Below are positions 62,988 to 64,000 of a DNA stretch of 64,000 nt, piece after piece. The position numbers were made by a program, and so were the translations under genes. The stretch comes from Pempheris klunzingeri (taxonomy: Eukaryota; Chordata; Actinopteri; Acropomatiformes; Pempheridae), in NCBI RefSeq assembly GCF_042242105.1, contig NC_092019.1, forward strand, positions 12,024,328 to 12,088,327, written 5' to 3'. Positions within the stretch are counted from its first letter, which is position 1. Each line of letters opens with the position of its first letter. The notes beneath the pieces are model-generated. The model saw only the letters and a program-made list of their open reading frames with translations. It made no database searches and was not told the origin of the DNA.

Positions 62988-64000
62988 GTGAGTATTGATC
63001 CGTCCGGGGGGCGGATTAAATGGGAATAGCCCACCGTTAGCCGAGCTAGCTTAGCATTAAAGGGGGTAACACACACATAGACAATGGGGTTAACGCAAAT
63101 GTAGTGCGCGAGGGGGTATTTTCAGGAGCTGGTGTTAGGATATAAGGTGAAATATCGTGGGTTAAATGATATAAAACGCCGGTCACTTTGACTCCGCTAA
63201 GTCATTTGTATTCCTAACAGACAGACAGTGGTGCAGTGGCCGAAACCACCCCTCTGTGTTTCTCCGGTTAGGTGCAAAGGTTCAAGCCAAGGAGGGTTTC
63301 TGTCATGCAGAGCACCAACGCTGTGGCAAAACATCTGTGTTTTGATGAATAACGAGTTGCACAGACTGAGACTTATTGTTGCAAGCAGCGGTTTTGAGAC
63401 AAAGGGGGGCAGTTCTTACTTAACCTGAGCGTCTCAAGTGTTTTGGGCTGCTCTGCTGCCTTGTCAACCACAATACTGCACACTTATCGCTGTGGTAGGC
63501 CGAGTGAAATGTATAAATATCTTAACAGTTACAGCCCAGCTATCGTTTCTTAAGCATGCTCAATGGGATTTGATTAATATTTTAGTTGTAATGCTAAAAT
63601 GTACCAAACTAAACGCTGTGCAGCAGCCTGGTGCCCAGCCTCCCTGAGGATTTGATTTGTCAGTGTGTATGTGTTATTTTTTTTTGAGGGGGGGAGTCAA
63701 AGCTGCCTGTCATGTCTCCTACAGATTTCTGTTTTCCCCCATCCCTTTTCCTGACTTTATTTGCCTTTACATTGCCCCCGATCGCTTCCCTTTACACATC
63801 CCCTAGCAGCCAAATTAGAGATGAACGCCAAAGTTTGTCCTCGGATATTTTGATGTGATGTGATGAAAATCAGTGTTTTCTATTAAATGACAACTGGCGT
63901 AGAACATACTGTAATCTCTTTTTTTTTTTACTTGAACAAAACCCTGGCAAGGTTGTATTAGCTCACTTTCCAGTAAATACACCCAAAATATGATTAAATT
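62988..64000 (+). other. Probable first intron of the gene to the right
   Basis: Follows the plus-strand donor at 62988 and runs to the window edge. Still fairly GC-rich to about 63080, then mixed. I see no coding exon or known repeat with confidence. Confidence 0.35.

Noticed and set aside
1-64000. CRISPR arrays, tRNA or rRNA genes, bacterial-type operons
   Set aside because: No regularly spaced repeats, no cloverleaf-like segments noticed by eye, and all coding evidence is of split vertebrate genes.

Overview
The window is a piece of nuclear chromosome from a ray-finned fish, probably a percomorph. The evidence is vertebrate exon/intron structure with GT-AG introns, dispersed CA/TG microsatellites, Tc1/mariner remnants of kinds common in teleosts, and four protein-coding genes whose products clearly match vertebrate families. 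The human counterparts of all four (MTBP, ZFAT, PTP4A3, NDRG1) lie on 8q24, so this is a teleost segment corresponding to human 8q24. I see no virus, CRISPR array, tRNA or rRNA gene.

Layout from left to right. (1) Positions 1-23134, minus strand: mtbp, partner of Treslin/TICRR in replication origin firing. Eighteen coding exons are visible (about 721 codons); the C-terminal end lies outside the left edge. (2) 24461-35347, minus strand: zfat, a C2H2 zinc-finger and AT-hook protein. I could trace 23 coding exons in continuous phase (3789 nt, 1262 aa, about 19 fingers). (3) 39236-41037 (coding), minus strand: ptp4a3, a prenylated PRL phosphatase in five coding exons (170 aa), with untranslated leader exons probably near 44.8-45.6 kb. 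(4) 54451-58049 (coding), plus strand: ndrg1 in 12 coding exons (377 aa), with a clear TATA promoter at 54262. (5) 61.7-62.6 kb: nested transposon debris. (6) 62.6-63.0 kb: a GC-rich segment with a (CAG)11 tract and good splice donors on both strands, probably the promoter and first untranslated exon of a gene that lies mostly beyond the right edge.

The genes are not an operon and share no single pathway; each has its own promoter. Regulatory signals that can be read directly are an E2F-type site just upstream of mtbp, two opposed ETS cores upstream of zfat, a TATA box plus an upstream ORF in a candidate ptp4a3 leader, and RBPJ-like, E-box/hypoxia-type and TATA motifs in front of ndrg1. Other points of interest are a probable U12-type (minor spliceosome) intron in mtbp, UG-repeat splice sites in ptp4a3 and ndrg1, a short inverted-repeat element with copies at 41.35 and 51.65 kb, and an L1 fragment inserted inside a Tc1 relic. 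I found no convincing new multi-gene system.

Exon borders were called by eye from phase continuity, consensus splice sites and similarity to family sequences as I remember them. No alignment or transcript data were available.
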